Below, one piece after another: positions 1 to 6,700 of a stretch of DNA of 11,417 nt; position 1 is the first letter of the stretch, and the number at the start of each line of letters is the position of its first letter. Under the pieces are notes generated by a model, which was not told the DNA's origin, searched no databases, and worked only from the letters and a program-made list of their open reading frames with translations. The DNA comes from an uncultured Phascolarctobacterium sp. Its GTDB lineage: Bacteria > Bacillota > Negativicutes > Acidaminococcales > Acidaminococcaceae. A program made the position numbers and the translations under genes. The stretch covers positions 1-11,417 of the forward strand of contig USBV01000040.1 in the NCBI GenBank assembly GCA_900553055.1, in the 5' to 3' direction.

Positions 1-1093
1 TCGCCAAGGCGCTGCCTTCGCGGCGGCACAGGTCTAAAAGGCACAGCTCCGCCGTAATGCGCGGACGCATGGTACCACGCAGCTCCACGAGAGCTGCGTG
101 CAAGCGCTCCTCCGACGCCATAATTCTATCATTGCTATAAAGAGACGCCAGCTTTTCTAAATTAGCTGCCGTATCCGTCAAATAAACCTCGTTATACTGG
201 GGTACTGCCTTGAAGAGCAGCAAAGCGCGCAAATACTCAATGAGCTCCGTCATGATTTGGCGCACATCCTTGCCCTGCTCTAATAAAGCACTAAGCTGTG
301 CCAAGGCGCCGGGCACATCCTGCTTGCCAATGGCTTCCACTAAATCGCGCAAGGCCTCGCGGCCCACAATACCCAAAACCTCGCGCACTGTTACCGCAGT
401 GATTTTTTGCGCCATGACGCCGCATTGGTCCAACAGGCTAAGTGCATCGCGCATACCGCCCTCGGACTGAATGGCGATTAAGCGCAATGCTTCTTCGTCC
501 ACATCCAATCCACTGCCCTGCGCCACCATCGCCAAATGCTGCACAATCTCCTCCACCGTAACGCGGCGGAAGTCAAAGCGCTGGCAGCGAGAGTGAATGG
601 TCGCAGGAATTTTGTGCGGATCCGTAGTAGCCAAAATAAAGATGACATGGCTGGGCGGTTCCTCCAGAGTTTTTAAAAGCGCGTTGAAGGCCTCCGTGGT
701 CAGCATGTGCACTTCGTCAATAATATATACCTTATAACGACAATCAACAGGAGTAAAGGCCAGCTGGTCACGCAGTGCTTTGATTTCATCGATACCGCGA
801 TTGGAGGCAGCGTCGATTTCGAAAACATCCATGGAGCTGCCCTCGGCAATGCGCCGACAGTTATCGCACTCACCGCAGGGGTTAGGAGTGGGACCATGCT
901 CACAGTTCAGGGCCTTAGCCAAAATGCGGGCTGTACTGGTTTTGCCAGTGCCACGCGGTCCGGCAAATAGATAGGCATGGGCAATCCTGCCACTGGTCAG
1001 CGCGTTGGTGAGCGCTTGCTTTACTGGCTGCTGCCCTACTAGCGTATCAAAATTTTGGGGACGCCACCGGCGGTATAAAGCCACATATGCCAT
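1..1093 (-). CDS. dnaX: DNA polymerase III subunit gamma/tau (partial, N-terminal 364 codons)
   Basis: This is the clamp-loader ATPase of the replicative polymerase, a cytoplasmic AAA+ protein that loads the beta sliding clamp. The reading frame is open from the ATG at 1093-1091 to the window edge, so the C-terminal part is missing. Visible motifs: start MAYVALYRRWRP; Walker A GPRGTGKT at residues 45-52; a four-Cys zinc module (C64, C73, C76, C79); Walker B DEVH at 126-129; sensor 1 ATTDP at about 155-159; the SRC arginine-finger motif at 168-170; sensor 2 GGMRDALS at 212-219; then the start of the helical collar domain. The start is set by AAGGAG at 1101-1106, 7 nt upstream. It follows SRP RNA and tRNA-Ser, a gene order known from other Firmicutes. 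Whether tau/gamma frameshifting occurs cannot be judged, because that region lies outside the window. Confidence 0.97.
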   Translation of the reverse strand, partial: MAYVALYRRWRPQNFDTLVGQQPVKQALTNALTSGRIAHAYLFAGPRGTGKTSTARILAKALNCEHGPTPNPCGECDNCRRIAEGSSMDVFEIDAASNRGIDEIKALRDQLAFTPVDCRYKVYIIDEVHMLTTEAFNALLKTLEEPPSHVIFILATTDPHKIPATIHSRCQRFDFRRVTVEEIVQHLAMVAQGSGLDVDEEALRLIAIQSEGGMRDALSLLDQCGVMAQKITAVTVREVLGIVGREALRDLVEAIGKQDVPGALAQLSALLEQGKDVRQIMTELIEYLRALLLFKAVPQYNEVYLTDTAANLEKLASLYSNDRIMASEERLHAALVELRGTMRPRITAELCLLDLCRREGSALA

Positions 1094-1164
1094 AGCCAAA
1101 CTCCTTCCATGAATGTGTAATGCTTCCTAATTCAAAGCAGCTAATTAACAAGCTTAACAGCTAT

Positions 1165-1193
1165 ATTATAGTATAATCAAGGCTTATCGGCAA
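1165..1193 (-). promoter_or_regulatory. dnaX promoter
   Basis: On the minus strand TTGCCG (1193-1188) and TATAAT (1170-1165) are separated by 17 bp. The -10 is perfect and the -35 matches consensus at four of six positions. The -35 begins directly after the T-tract of the SRP RNA terminator, so dnaX can be transcribed independently. The predicted leader is about 65 nt and ends in AAGGAG. Confidence 0.7.
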
Positions 1194-1194
1194 G

Positions 1195-1222
1195 AAAAAA
1201 AGCGCTGAGCAAAGCTCAGCGC
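1195..1222 (-). terminator. Rho-independent terminator of the SRP RNA gene
   Basis: On the minus strand a perfect 9-bp stem, GCGCTGAGC / GCTCAGCGC (1222-1214 with 1210-1202), closes a 3-nt TTT loop. It is followed by seven consecutive T residues (1201-1195). It lies just after the 3' strand of the SRP RNA helix and just before the dnaX promoter. Confidence 0.92.
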
Positions 1223-1229
1223 CGCTTAC

Positions 1230-1360
1230 CTCCCTGTAGGGCCGCAAACCCGAGCACCCCCACGGCACATGAAAGTATCCGCTTAAGGCTGCTTCCTTCC
1301 GGACCTGACCTGGTTCACAGGCTCCCATTGCGCAGGACTCAAGCTTACGGTCCTACAGAG
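1230..1360 (-). ncRNA. ffs: Signal recognition particle RNA (4.5S-like, small bacterial type)
   Basis: SRP RNA partners with Ffh to target nascent membrane and secreted proteins. The minus strand contains the nearly invariant domain IV core, including CAGGTCAGGTCCGGAAGG and AAGCAGCC (about 1314-1287), with the GGAA tetraloop and the asymmetric internal loop. The two ends pair over a long helix: the segment near 1360-1337 (CTCTGTAGGACCGTAAG...) complements that near 1254-1231 (...GCGGCCCTACAGGGAG) with a few G-U pairs. This gives one rod-like hairpin of roughly 130 nt. There is no sign of the extra Alu-domain length of Bacillus scRNA. The exact 5' and 3' ends are estimates from the helix. Transcription probably comes from the tRNA-Ser promoter. 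Confidence 0.93.
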
Positions 1361-1367
1361 AAGCAAT

Positions 1368-1396
1368 AAAAAAGCCGCAGTCGCGGCCGATTTTTT
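1368..1396 (-). terminator. Hairpin terminator / processing hairpin between tRNA-Ser and SRP RNA
   Basis: On the minus strand a 5-bp all-GC stem, GCCGC / GCGGC (1387-1383 with 1378-1374), has a 4-nt loop GACT and is followed by six T residues (1373-1368). A run of six A residues upstream (1396-1391) could extend the stem past a small bulge. It sits immediately after the tRNA CCA end. The stem is short, so termination may be partial, and the downstream SRP RNA seems to need readthrough. Confidence 0.65.
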
Positions 1397-1397
1397 A

Positions 1398-1487
1398 TGG
1401 CGGAGAGAGAGGGATTCGAACCCTCGGTACGGTATCCCGTACACACGCTTTCCAGGCGTGCACCTTCAACCACTCGGTCATCTCTCC
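1398..1487 (-). tRNA. tRNA-Ser (anticodon GGA)
   Basis: A 90-nt class II tRNA. The 7-bp acceptor stem pairs GGAGAGA (1487-1481) with TCTCTCC (1408-1402), then the discriminator G (1401) and an encoded CCA (1400-1398). The anticodon arm is CACGC-CTGGAAA-GCGTG, giving anticodon GGA, which reads UCC/UCU. A long variable arm (around GTACGGGATACCGTAC) is typical of tRNA-Ser, and the T-arm has GGTTCGAATCC. It is the first gene downstream of a near-consensus promoter. Confidence 0.97.
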
Positions 1488-1560
1488 AGGGTTGAAAACT
1501 TAAGCAATTTTCAATTCCCGCGCCCAATTAGGCACGCACAGTAAAACAACTGCGAGTATT

Positions 1561-1589
1561 ATTATACTCGTTTGCTTGCAGTAAGTCAA
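1561..1589 (-). promoter_or_regulatory. Strong sigma-A promoter for tRNA-Ser (and probably SRP RNA)
   Basis: On the minus strand TTGACT (1589-1584) and TATAAT (1566-1561) have the optimal 17-bp spacing, with 11 of 12 hexamer positions matching consensus. This is the best promoter in the window, as expected for stable RNA. The predicted start is about 65 nt upstream of the mature tRNA, so a 5' leader must be removed by RNase P. It begins about 20 bp after the usp stop codon, with no recognisable terminator between. Confidence 0.85.
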
Positions 1590-1608
1590 GTGTTTTTTGT
1601 AAATATTT

Positions 1609-2457
1609 TTATATATCGTCGGAATCCTCGGCGGGCACCAGCATTACCGCGCAGTCCACATTAAGCACCACATTTTCAGAGGTGCTGCCCAGCTCCTCAC
1701 CATGAGTCATATCAGCACCTGTTTTTGCCATCATAATCAGGCTCACATCCTCATGCTCGCAGATAGCAGCTATCTTTTTCGATGCTACACCATGAGCCAC
1801 ATGGTAATCGGCCTCAATGCCAAACATCTTCATTTCGTCGACAAGCTCCTGCAAAAAGAGCATAGCACTGCCGTATTTTTCCTTATAATCGTGCTTATTG
1901 CGACTGTGTTCAATCACGTGCACGAAAACAACCTTGCCCACAAATTCACGCAGGCTGCGGATAATATTCAATGCCTCTAAGGACTTGCGCGAAAAATCGG
2001 TCGGCACCATGATAGTGCGCAAAAGATTCTCCTGCTCCTTATGTAGCTCTGCCTTGTTAATCAGCAAGGGCACTGCTGCTAAGCGAGCCAAATCAAAGGT
2101 AGTACTGCCCATCAAGGCGCGCTTTAAAAAGCCCTTGCGGTGGGAGGCTACCAAAACTAAATCTACATTATATTCTTCAGCCAAGCCCTGCACAGTTTCC
2201 GAAATATCACCCGTGCGAGTAACAATAGAAATTTCTTCATAGCCTGCCTGCTCTATATCATTTTTATAACCCTCTAAGCGGCTTTGAGTGCGTTTAAAGC
2301 TACTACCGTCAGGGTCGGCGTCGTCATCATCATCAAAAACGTGCGCCAAGACCACTTCCGTTTCTGTATCGGGGCATAAGCTAAACAGACACTCAGTTAG
2401 CTTATCGGCCTGCGGGGACAAATCGGTCGCCAGCAAAACCTTGGTGAATGTACTCAT
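1609..2457 (-). CDS. Tandem universal stress protein (two UspA domains)
   Basis: A 282-residue cytoplasmic protein with two Usp folds in one chain, at about residues 3-134 and 146-275. Both begin with the typical strand and DxS/F motif (VLLATDLS at 7-14, IMVPTDFS at 149-156). Domain 1 has an acidic insertion (FDDDDDADPD, 41-50) and a degenerate nucleotide loop around RKGFLKRALMGST. Domain 2 keeps G247-x9-G257-S-T-S-E-N-V, close to the ATP-binding G-2x-G-9x-G(S/T) pattern, although the first Gly is Ala. One domain may therefore bind ATP and the other be structural, as in other tandem Usps (inference). The start is supported by AAAGGAG ending 8 nt before the ATG. The gene has its own promoter with a dyad over the -10 box and a leader of about 130 nt. 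The precise role is unknown beyond the stress family. Confidence 0.9.
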   Translation of the reverse strand: MSTFTKVLLATDLSPQADKLTECLFSLCPDTETEVVLAHVFDDDDDADPDGSSFKRTQSRLEGYKNDIEQAGYEEISIVTRTGDISETVQGLAEEYNVDLVLVASHRKGFLKRALMGSTTFDLARLAAVPLLINKAELHKEQENLLRTIMVPTDFSRKSLEALNIIRSLREFVGKVVFVHVIEHSRNKHDYKEKYGSAMLFLQELVDEMKMFGIEADYHVAHGVASKKIAAICEHEDVSLIMMAKTGADMTHGEELGSTSENVVLNVDCAVMLVPAEDSDDI

Positions 2458-2502
2458 TTATCTGCTCCTTTAAACAAAGATATATAGTGTATTTTTCGCC
2501 AT

Positions 2503-2556
2503 GAAATGTAAAATTCCTGCTAGGGATTTACGCTGGCAGAGCGAAATTTACAATTC
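2503..2556 (-). repeat. Paired 14-bp direct repeats and hairpin in the usp leader
   Basis: The usp leader contains two 14-mers of the form GAATTnTAnATTTC on the minus strand, at 2556-2543 and 2516-2503, identical at 12 of 14 positions and 40 bp apart. An inverted repeat, TGGCAG / CTGCCA (2567-2562 with 2539-2534), encloses the first copy and could form a leader hairpin. No known motif is recognised. The function is unknown and the AT-rich match could be chance. Confidence 0.35.
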
Positions 2557-2579
2557 ACAGGCTGCCAAAACGCTTATTT

Positions 2580-2612
2580 ACTGAATCTAGATTATTATAA
2601 TCGTAATTCAGT
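2580..2612. promoter_or_regulatory. 33-bp near-perfect dyad (candidate operator) over the usp promoter
   Basis: Two nested inverted repeats are centred on base 2596. The outer arms are ACTGAAT (2580-2586) and ATTCAGT (2606-2612). The inner arms are GATTAT (2590-2595) and ATAATC (2597-2602). Thirteen of sixteen positions per side are symmetric, and the only breaks are the 3-nt spacers. The centre coincides with the -10 hexamer (2599-2594), so a bound dimer or tetramer would block RNA polymerase. Half of it lies upstream of the predicted transcription start, so it is more likely a DNA site than an RNA hairpin. The cognate regulator is not identified. Confidence 0.6.
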
Positions 2613-2622
2613 TAATCTGCAA
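2594..2622 (-). promoter_or_regulatory. Promoter of the universal stress protein gene
   Basis: On the minus strand TTGCAG (2622-2617) and TATAAT (2599-2594) are spaced 17 bp apart. The -35 abuts the queC stop codon at 2623 and is weak (three of six matches), while the -10 is perfect. A weak -35 plus an overlapping dyad suggests a regulated promoter. Confidence 0.65.
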
Positions 2623-3303
2623 CTAATCCTTAGCCAGCGGGTCCACTACACCGTTAGCTAGAAAGGCTGCTTCCCGATCGCGGCAGGTGCCGCACTCATG
2701 GCAGGGCTTATCGCCACCGTCATAGCAGGACCAGGTAAGCTCGTAGGGCACGCCTAGGCGCAGGCCCTCGGCTACGATATCCTTTTTCGTTTTGTCCACG
2801 AACGGAGCTAGCAGCTGCACCTTTTGACCGCTGCCTAGATATACAGCTCGATTCATAGCCTCATTGAATTCGTGACTGCAATCGGGATAAGCGTTGCCCG
2901 CCGCGTCGTCAGCATGCGGCCCGTAGTAAATCACCCCGCAGCCATATTCAAGCGCAATGCTGGCTGCCGTTGCCAAGAATAGTCCATTGCGAAAGGGAAC
3001 ATAGGTAGTAACTGCCTCACCCTGACGCTCCTTGAGCTGCTCGACATAAGAGGTATGGGGCACGGCCTGGGTAGAGCCCTTGAGCAGGCTGCAATTGCTG
3101 TGCGCAAAAATTTGGGACAAGTCCATTTCCAAAAGCTGTACCTTATAATAGGCCGCTATAGCTCGTGCCGACTCCACCTCACGGCTGTGCTTTTGACCAT
3201 AGCTCATGGATAGTGCGAGCACCTCATCCCCATATTTTTCCTTCGCTAAAGCTAGGCAGGTGGAGCTATCCACCCCACCACTCAATAAAACCAATGCCTT
3301 CAT
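2623..3303 (-). CDS. queC: 7-cyano-7-deazaguanine (preQ0) synthase QueC
   Basis: QueC converts 7-carboxy-7-deazaguanine to preQ0 using ATP and ammonia, in the pathway to queuosine in tRNA. The 226-residue length fits the family. The PP-loop SGGVDS is at residues 8-13, SYGQKHSRE at about 34-42, YVPFRNGLFL at 101-110, and a C-terminal zinc site is formed by C193, C201, C204 and C207. I chose the ATG at 3303-3301 because an ideal AGGAGG lies 8 nt upstream and MKALVLLSGGVDSS is the normal family start. A longer frame to 3387 would translate the regulatory terminator hairpin. No other queuosine gene is next to it. Expression should be switched off by preQ1 through the upstream riboswitch. Confidence 0.96.
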   Translation of the reverse strand: MKALVLLSGGVDSSTCLALAKEKYGDEVLALSMSYGQKHSREVESARAIAAYYKVQLLEMDLSQIFAHSNCSLLKGSTQAVPHTSYVEQLKERQGEAVTTYVPFRNGLFLATAASIALEYGCGVIYYGPHADDAAGNAYPDCSHEFNEAMNRAVYLGSGQKVQLLAPFVDKTKKDIVAEGLRLGVPYELTWSCYDGGDKPCHECGTCRDREAAFLANGVVDPLAKD

Positions 3304-3334
3304 CCACGCTTCCTCCTCATTTCCTAAAAGACTG

Positions 3335-3367
3335 AAAAAAAGCTTCGCCCAGTACGGACGAAGCTTT
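3335..3367 (-). terminator. Riboswitch-controlled terminator upstream of queC
   Basis: On the minus strand AAAGCTTCGTCC (3367-3356) pairs with GGGCGAAGCTTT (3350-3339) over 12 bp with one G-U pair, closing a GTACT loop. It is followed by a T-tract reaching 3335. It lies between the riboswitch and the queC ribosome binding site, where an expression-platform terminator belongs. Its 5' arm and loop also contain CGTCCGTA (3360-3353), which can pair with the riboswitch tail to form an antiterminator. Confidence 0.9.
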
Positions 3368-3390
3368 AGTAAATCAAATATAATCAAATA

Positions 3391-3433
3391 CGCCCGTAGT
3401 TTTGTTTATAGACAGGATGGTTACGAACTGTCT
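3391..3433 (-). promoter_or_regulatory. preQ1-I riboswitch controlling queC
   Basis: This fits the preQ1 class I aptamer. P1 is AGACAG / CTGTCT (3433-3428 with 3415-3410). It encloses a 12-nt C-rich loop (TTCGTAACCATC) and is followed by the A-rich tail ATAAACAAAACTA. The pseudoknot P2 is visible as CGTA in the loop (3425-3422) pairing with TACG in the tail (3398-3395). The same tail segment TACGGGCG (3398-3391) complements CGTCCGTA in the terminator with one G-U pair. Ligand binding would therefore sequester the antiterminator strand and let the terminator form. This predicts repression of queC by preQ1. Confidence 0.93.
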
Positions 3434-3441
3434 GCGCCCTT

Positions 3442-3470
3442 ATTATACTAAAGGGCAATTATTTTGTCTA
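3442..3470 (-). promoter_or_regulatory. queC promoter
   Basis: On the minus strand TAGACA (3470-3465) and TATAAT (3447-3442) have 17-bp spacing, matching consensus at 11 of 12 positions. The predicted start lies a few bases before the riboswitch P1 stem. The transcript leader thus begins with the aptamer, is about 130 nt long and ends at the queC AGGAGG. Confidence 0.85.
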
Positions 3471-3530
3471 GCACTTCTCCTTAGCTCCATCAGTACTATC
3501 GTAACGCTTTGTTGCCAAAGATTTATGCTT

Positions 3531-3779
3531 TTATTCATTGGCTGCCTTGCGCTCTTCATGCTCTTGGACGTTATCCTGCTTATCTTGAGAAACCGCAATT
3601 CGTAGCTGCCCATTGGACTCTTGCAGCACAACCTTACCGGAGGTAACATCCTGCACGATTTGCGCTACGCTTCTCGGAGCAATCTCAAGCAAATCATAGC
3701 GACCAAAGCTACCTACCGTATCGCTATAATGAGCTACATAGGCATCATGGGACTTAAAGTCTACTAGCTTGCCGCTCAA
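3531..3779 (-). CDS. 82-residue ORF, probably the frameshifted C-terminal end of the adhesin
   Basis: This frame begins at a TTG overlapping the adhesin TGA stop (TTGA) and encodes a hydrophilic 82-residue protein with no family I recognise. It contains SGKLVDFKSHDAY, a central FGRYDLLEIAPRSVAQIV and a charged tail ending ERKAANE. Read without requiring a start codon, the same frame stays open upstream to 3881 (a TAA lies at 3884-3882). That upstream part gives coding-like sequence (SNGLLLHIDTGYRSANQRW) running straight into this ORF. The adhesin's own last residues over the same bases use rare-looking codons. The best reading is one protein split by a -1 frameshift. The alternative is a small translationally coupled gene: GGAG lies about 10 nt before the TTG. 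It ends about 60 bp before the queC promoter, with no clear terminator. Confidence 0.55.
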   Translation of the reverse strand: MSGKLVDFKSHDAYVAHYSDTVGSFGRYDLLEIAPRSVAQIVQDVTSGKVVLQESNGQLRIAVSQDKQDNVQEHEERKAANE

Positions 3780-6700
3780 ATCCTCGGTGCTCCAGCGTTG
3801 GTTAGCACTGCGATAGCCAGTGTCGATGTGAAGGAGTAGGCCGTTGCTGCGCTGCTGGTATAATGAGGCTCCACAGCAGTATTATTATCATTAGCAACGC
3901 TATTTGCAGAAGCTGCAGAATCCTGTACCGTACCCTTCAAATTACCATTTTCATCAAGATTCAAGCCAAATACAATTCCCTTGCCTTCACCCAACTGACC
4001 ATTAGCATTGGCCAAGGCGGCAGAAGTATCCAAATCAATAATATTAGTTGATACCGGAGCGTTAATATCTACAACAGTATCGGTGCCCTCGTAAACGTAT
4101 TTACCATTTTTGAGCACCACATAGTGCTTGGTGCCGTTTGCATCTACAAGATAATACTTACCAGTGCCAGTTCCCTGAACCTTAGTAACAGCCACATTAG
4201 CAGGCACCACATCACCAGTATCCTCATAGACGTATTCACCATTAAGATTTTTAGCAACACTACGTCCATTGGCGTCCTTATAACAAGCAACGTCAACCTG
4301 AACAGCTGTATTGGACGCAGAATTAATCTCTGCAATATATTGATTAGCACTTTCATCAGCTTTTAGCTGACCATCGCGAGCTTCATTATTAAAGGAGCGA
4401 CCATAAATAGTTACGCCCTCGGCCTCAGCCTGCACATTGTTTTCCAGCACATTGGTAGCTACAGCCACATCACCCACAGCGTAAGTATTACCATTGCCTT
4501 TTGTAGTGACACCAACAGAGATGGCTCCGCCAACTTGCACTAAATTGCTCACAGCCAAATTATTAACACTGCCAGCAAGTACATTTTGGCTGCCAATGCT
4601 CGTATTCTGCATGCGGACCACAATATTATTAGTCGCCTCATTTACGGTCACAGAAGCGCCCACAGTTGCAGAGCCAGCATATTGAGCATTAGCTCCACCT
4701 GCCACCTGCACATCCTTATCGTAAGCGGTATTATTAACGTTGAGGCTTCCGGCACTGCTACCAGAAATTGCATCATTATCCAGCACAGATTGTACAGTGC
4801 TATTTACAAAATTGAAGGAGCCGGAAGCGCCCAGATTAACACTAACATTGTTCATGCGCTCAGCAAGGTCCACACCCAGTGCTAAGCCCAGTGCTACCTG
4901 AGCACCACTATTTTGACTCTGGTTCAGCACATTATCAACGTTTGTAACCTTGCTATTTTGCAAGGTTGCACTGGTAGTTTTATTGATTTCGTTAAAAGCA
5001 ACCGCACCATTAATTAGGCTGCTAAACTTGCTATCATGCTTAAAATCAACACCCTGCTTCGTCAAAGCACCGGCACCACTATAAGCACCAATATAGGAGT
5101 CATCCTCAGCCTTAAGGATAACATTCGTGGTCATGTCGCTACCGCTTGTAGGTCTGAGCATCTCAATATTAACATTATCAATAGCAGCTCTAGTTTCATC
5201 CACAATATAGTTTACAGATACACTACCTGCCGCTTTGAGCTCTACCACAGGATCCTTTGTCCCTGCTTGAGGAGTTTGTGGATTAGTATTTGTATTATTA
5301 CTATTATTATTAGCAGTATTAGTATTATTATTAGTAGTATCAGTAGTACAAGTCTTATCAGTAGCCTTAGCTTGAATATTCTCTACGCCCTGAGCACCCT
5401 TGCCGCCGCTGGTGGATGCACTAGCGCCACCTGCTTGCTTATTGGTATTAGTGGTTTGCTGATCTTGGTTTCCCGCAACGGACAAGCTATTGATAACACC
5501 GCCTGTATGGGCAGCTACCTGCACATCGCTAGCCTTGATGAGTCCCTTGCCATCAGTGTCCTGTGCTTCTTGGTTCTCCATCACGGCCAAGGATTTCACA
5601 TTGTAATCCACAACGCTGGTACTCACACCGACAGAGCTAACCTTAGAGCTGGACAAATCACCGGCAATACCAATCACAATAGTATTGTTATCGGCGGATA
5701 GGTTCACACCCTCATATTCTTCTGTAGTAGTCAGCGCTACCTTTTTTTGGAGCGCAGTTAAGCTAGCATCGTCATCAACAAGGGTTTGCGCAGTAGAATC
5801 GCCACCTTGATAGCTTAACATGCCTGTAATGCCCAAAGAGCTAGTACGAGCGCCGCCCATTACTAAGCCCATATTGAGCACATCATTTTTAGTTACTAAA
5901 TCAATGACACCTGCATTAATCTGCACGCCATTCATCACCTGAACAAGGCTATCACTGGAGGCATTTTGCACGCCCACAGTGCCACCAATGCCATAGGCAC
6001 CGGCATCAGTAGTATATATATCCGGCAAAAAGGCCCACTTTCCCGCCATCAAAAAGCTTTGTTCGATAGAGCTTGCATCCAGCTTTACCAGCTTTTCATT
6101 GCCGGCAGTGATAATAGCGTGAGGTCCAACTTTTACCGTAGCATTATTATCTAAGTTTTGGATACCAACAGTACCCGTTGCCATAGCCGTCGAGTTTCCT
6201 GCCAAGGGGGTATCCATTTTATCGGTAGAGGAGGATACATACATATTGGTGTAGTTAGCTACATTGCAAAAGGCTTCTAAAGCAGTTTTTAGCTCATCCA
6301 CACCCAAAATATTGGCCAGCAAATCCACAGCAGCCTTGGCCTTTAACGTGTGCTGCTTACTCTTGGACAAATCCGTTGCCGAATCCTTCGCTGTGATAGT
6401 CAGCAAATCGGCCACTACTATTTGGAGCTCCGGCAAAACGGCTGCAACAGCATCCGAGCCCTGATTGGACCAATATTCTTTAGCGCTAGCCCAACCCTTC
6501 TCTAAATTGGCAACCATCTTATCCAAACGGTTGTAGGATTGGTCGGCCAAGGCAGTGGCACTAACGGAGCCTGCAGCCTTGAGGGCAGTCTTCTTTTCCT
6601 CCGAAGATTCCACATTCACTTCCGCCGTATTATGCATATCCTCGATAGCTACAGCTACCGAAACGCCTACTCTAGAAGAACTTTTCTCGTTCGTCAAAAG

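Noticed and set aside
1345..1527. 60-codon minus-strand frame
   Set aside because: It is a frame across tRNA-Ser and the SRP RNA 5' end, so it is not a protein gene.
3304..3387. Longer queC start adding 28 residues
   Set aside because: The extension translates the terminator hairpin and T-tract; the start at 3303 has an ideal ribosome binding site and matches the family N-terminus.
3443..3649. 68-codon minus-strand frame upstream of queC
   Set aside because: It overlaps the 3531-3779 ORF in another frame and runs into the queC promoter; the protein looks random and no start signal was seen.
3775..3885. Programmed -1 ribosomal frameshifting at the adhesin end
   Set aside because: No slippery heptamer or clear downstream pseudoknot could be seen in the permitted interval; an indel is the simpler explanation, though not proven.
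5036..5701. 221-codon open frame on the plus strand
   Set aside because: It lies entirely antisense to the adhesin, has Ile/Ser-rich low-complexity content that mirrors the AT-rich repeat codons of the real gene, and has no ribosome binding site.
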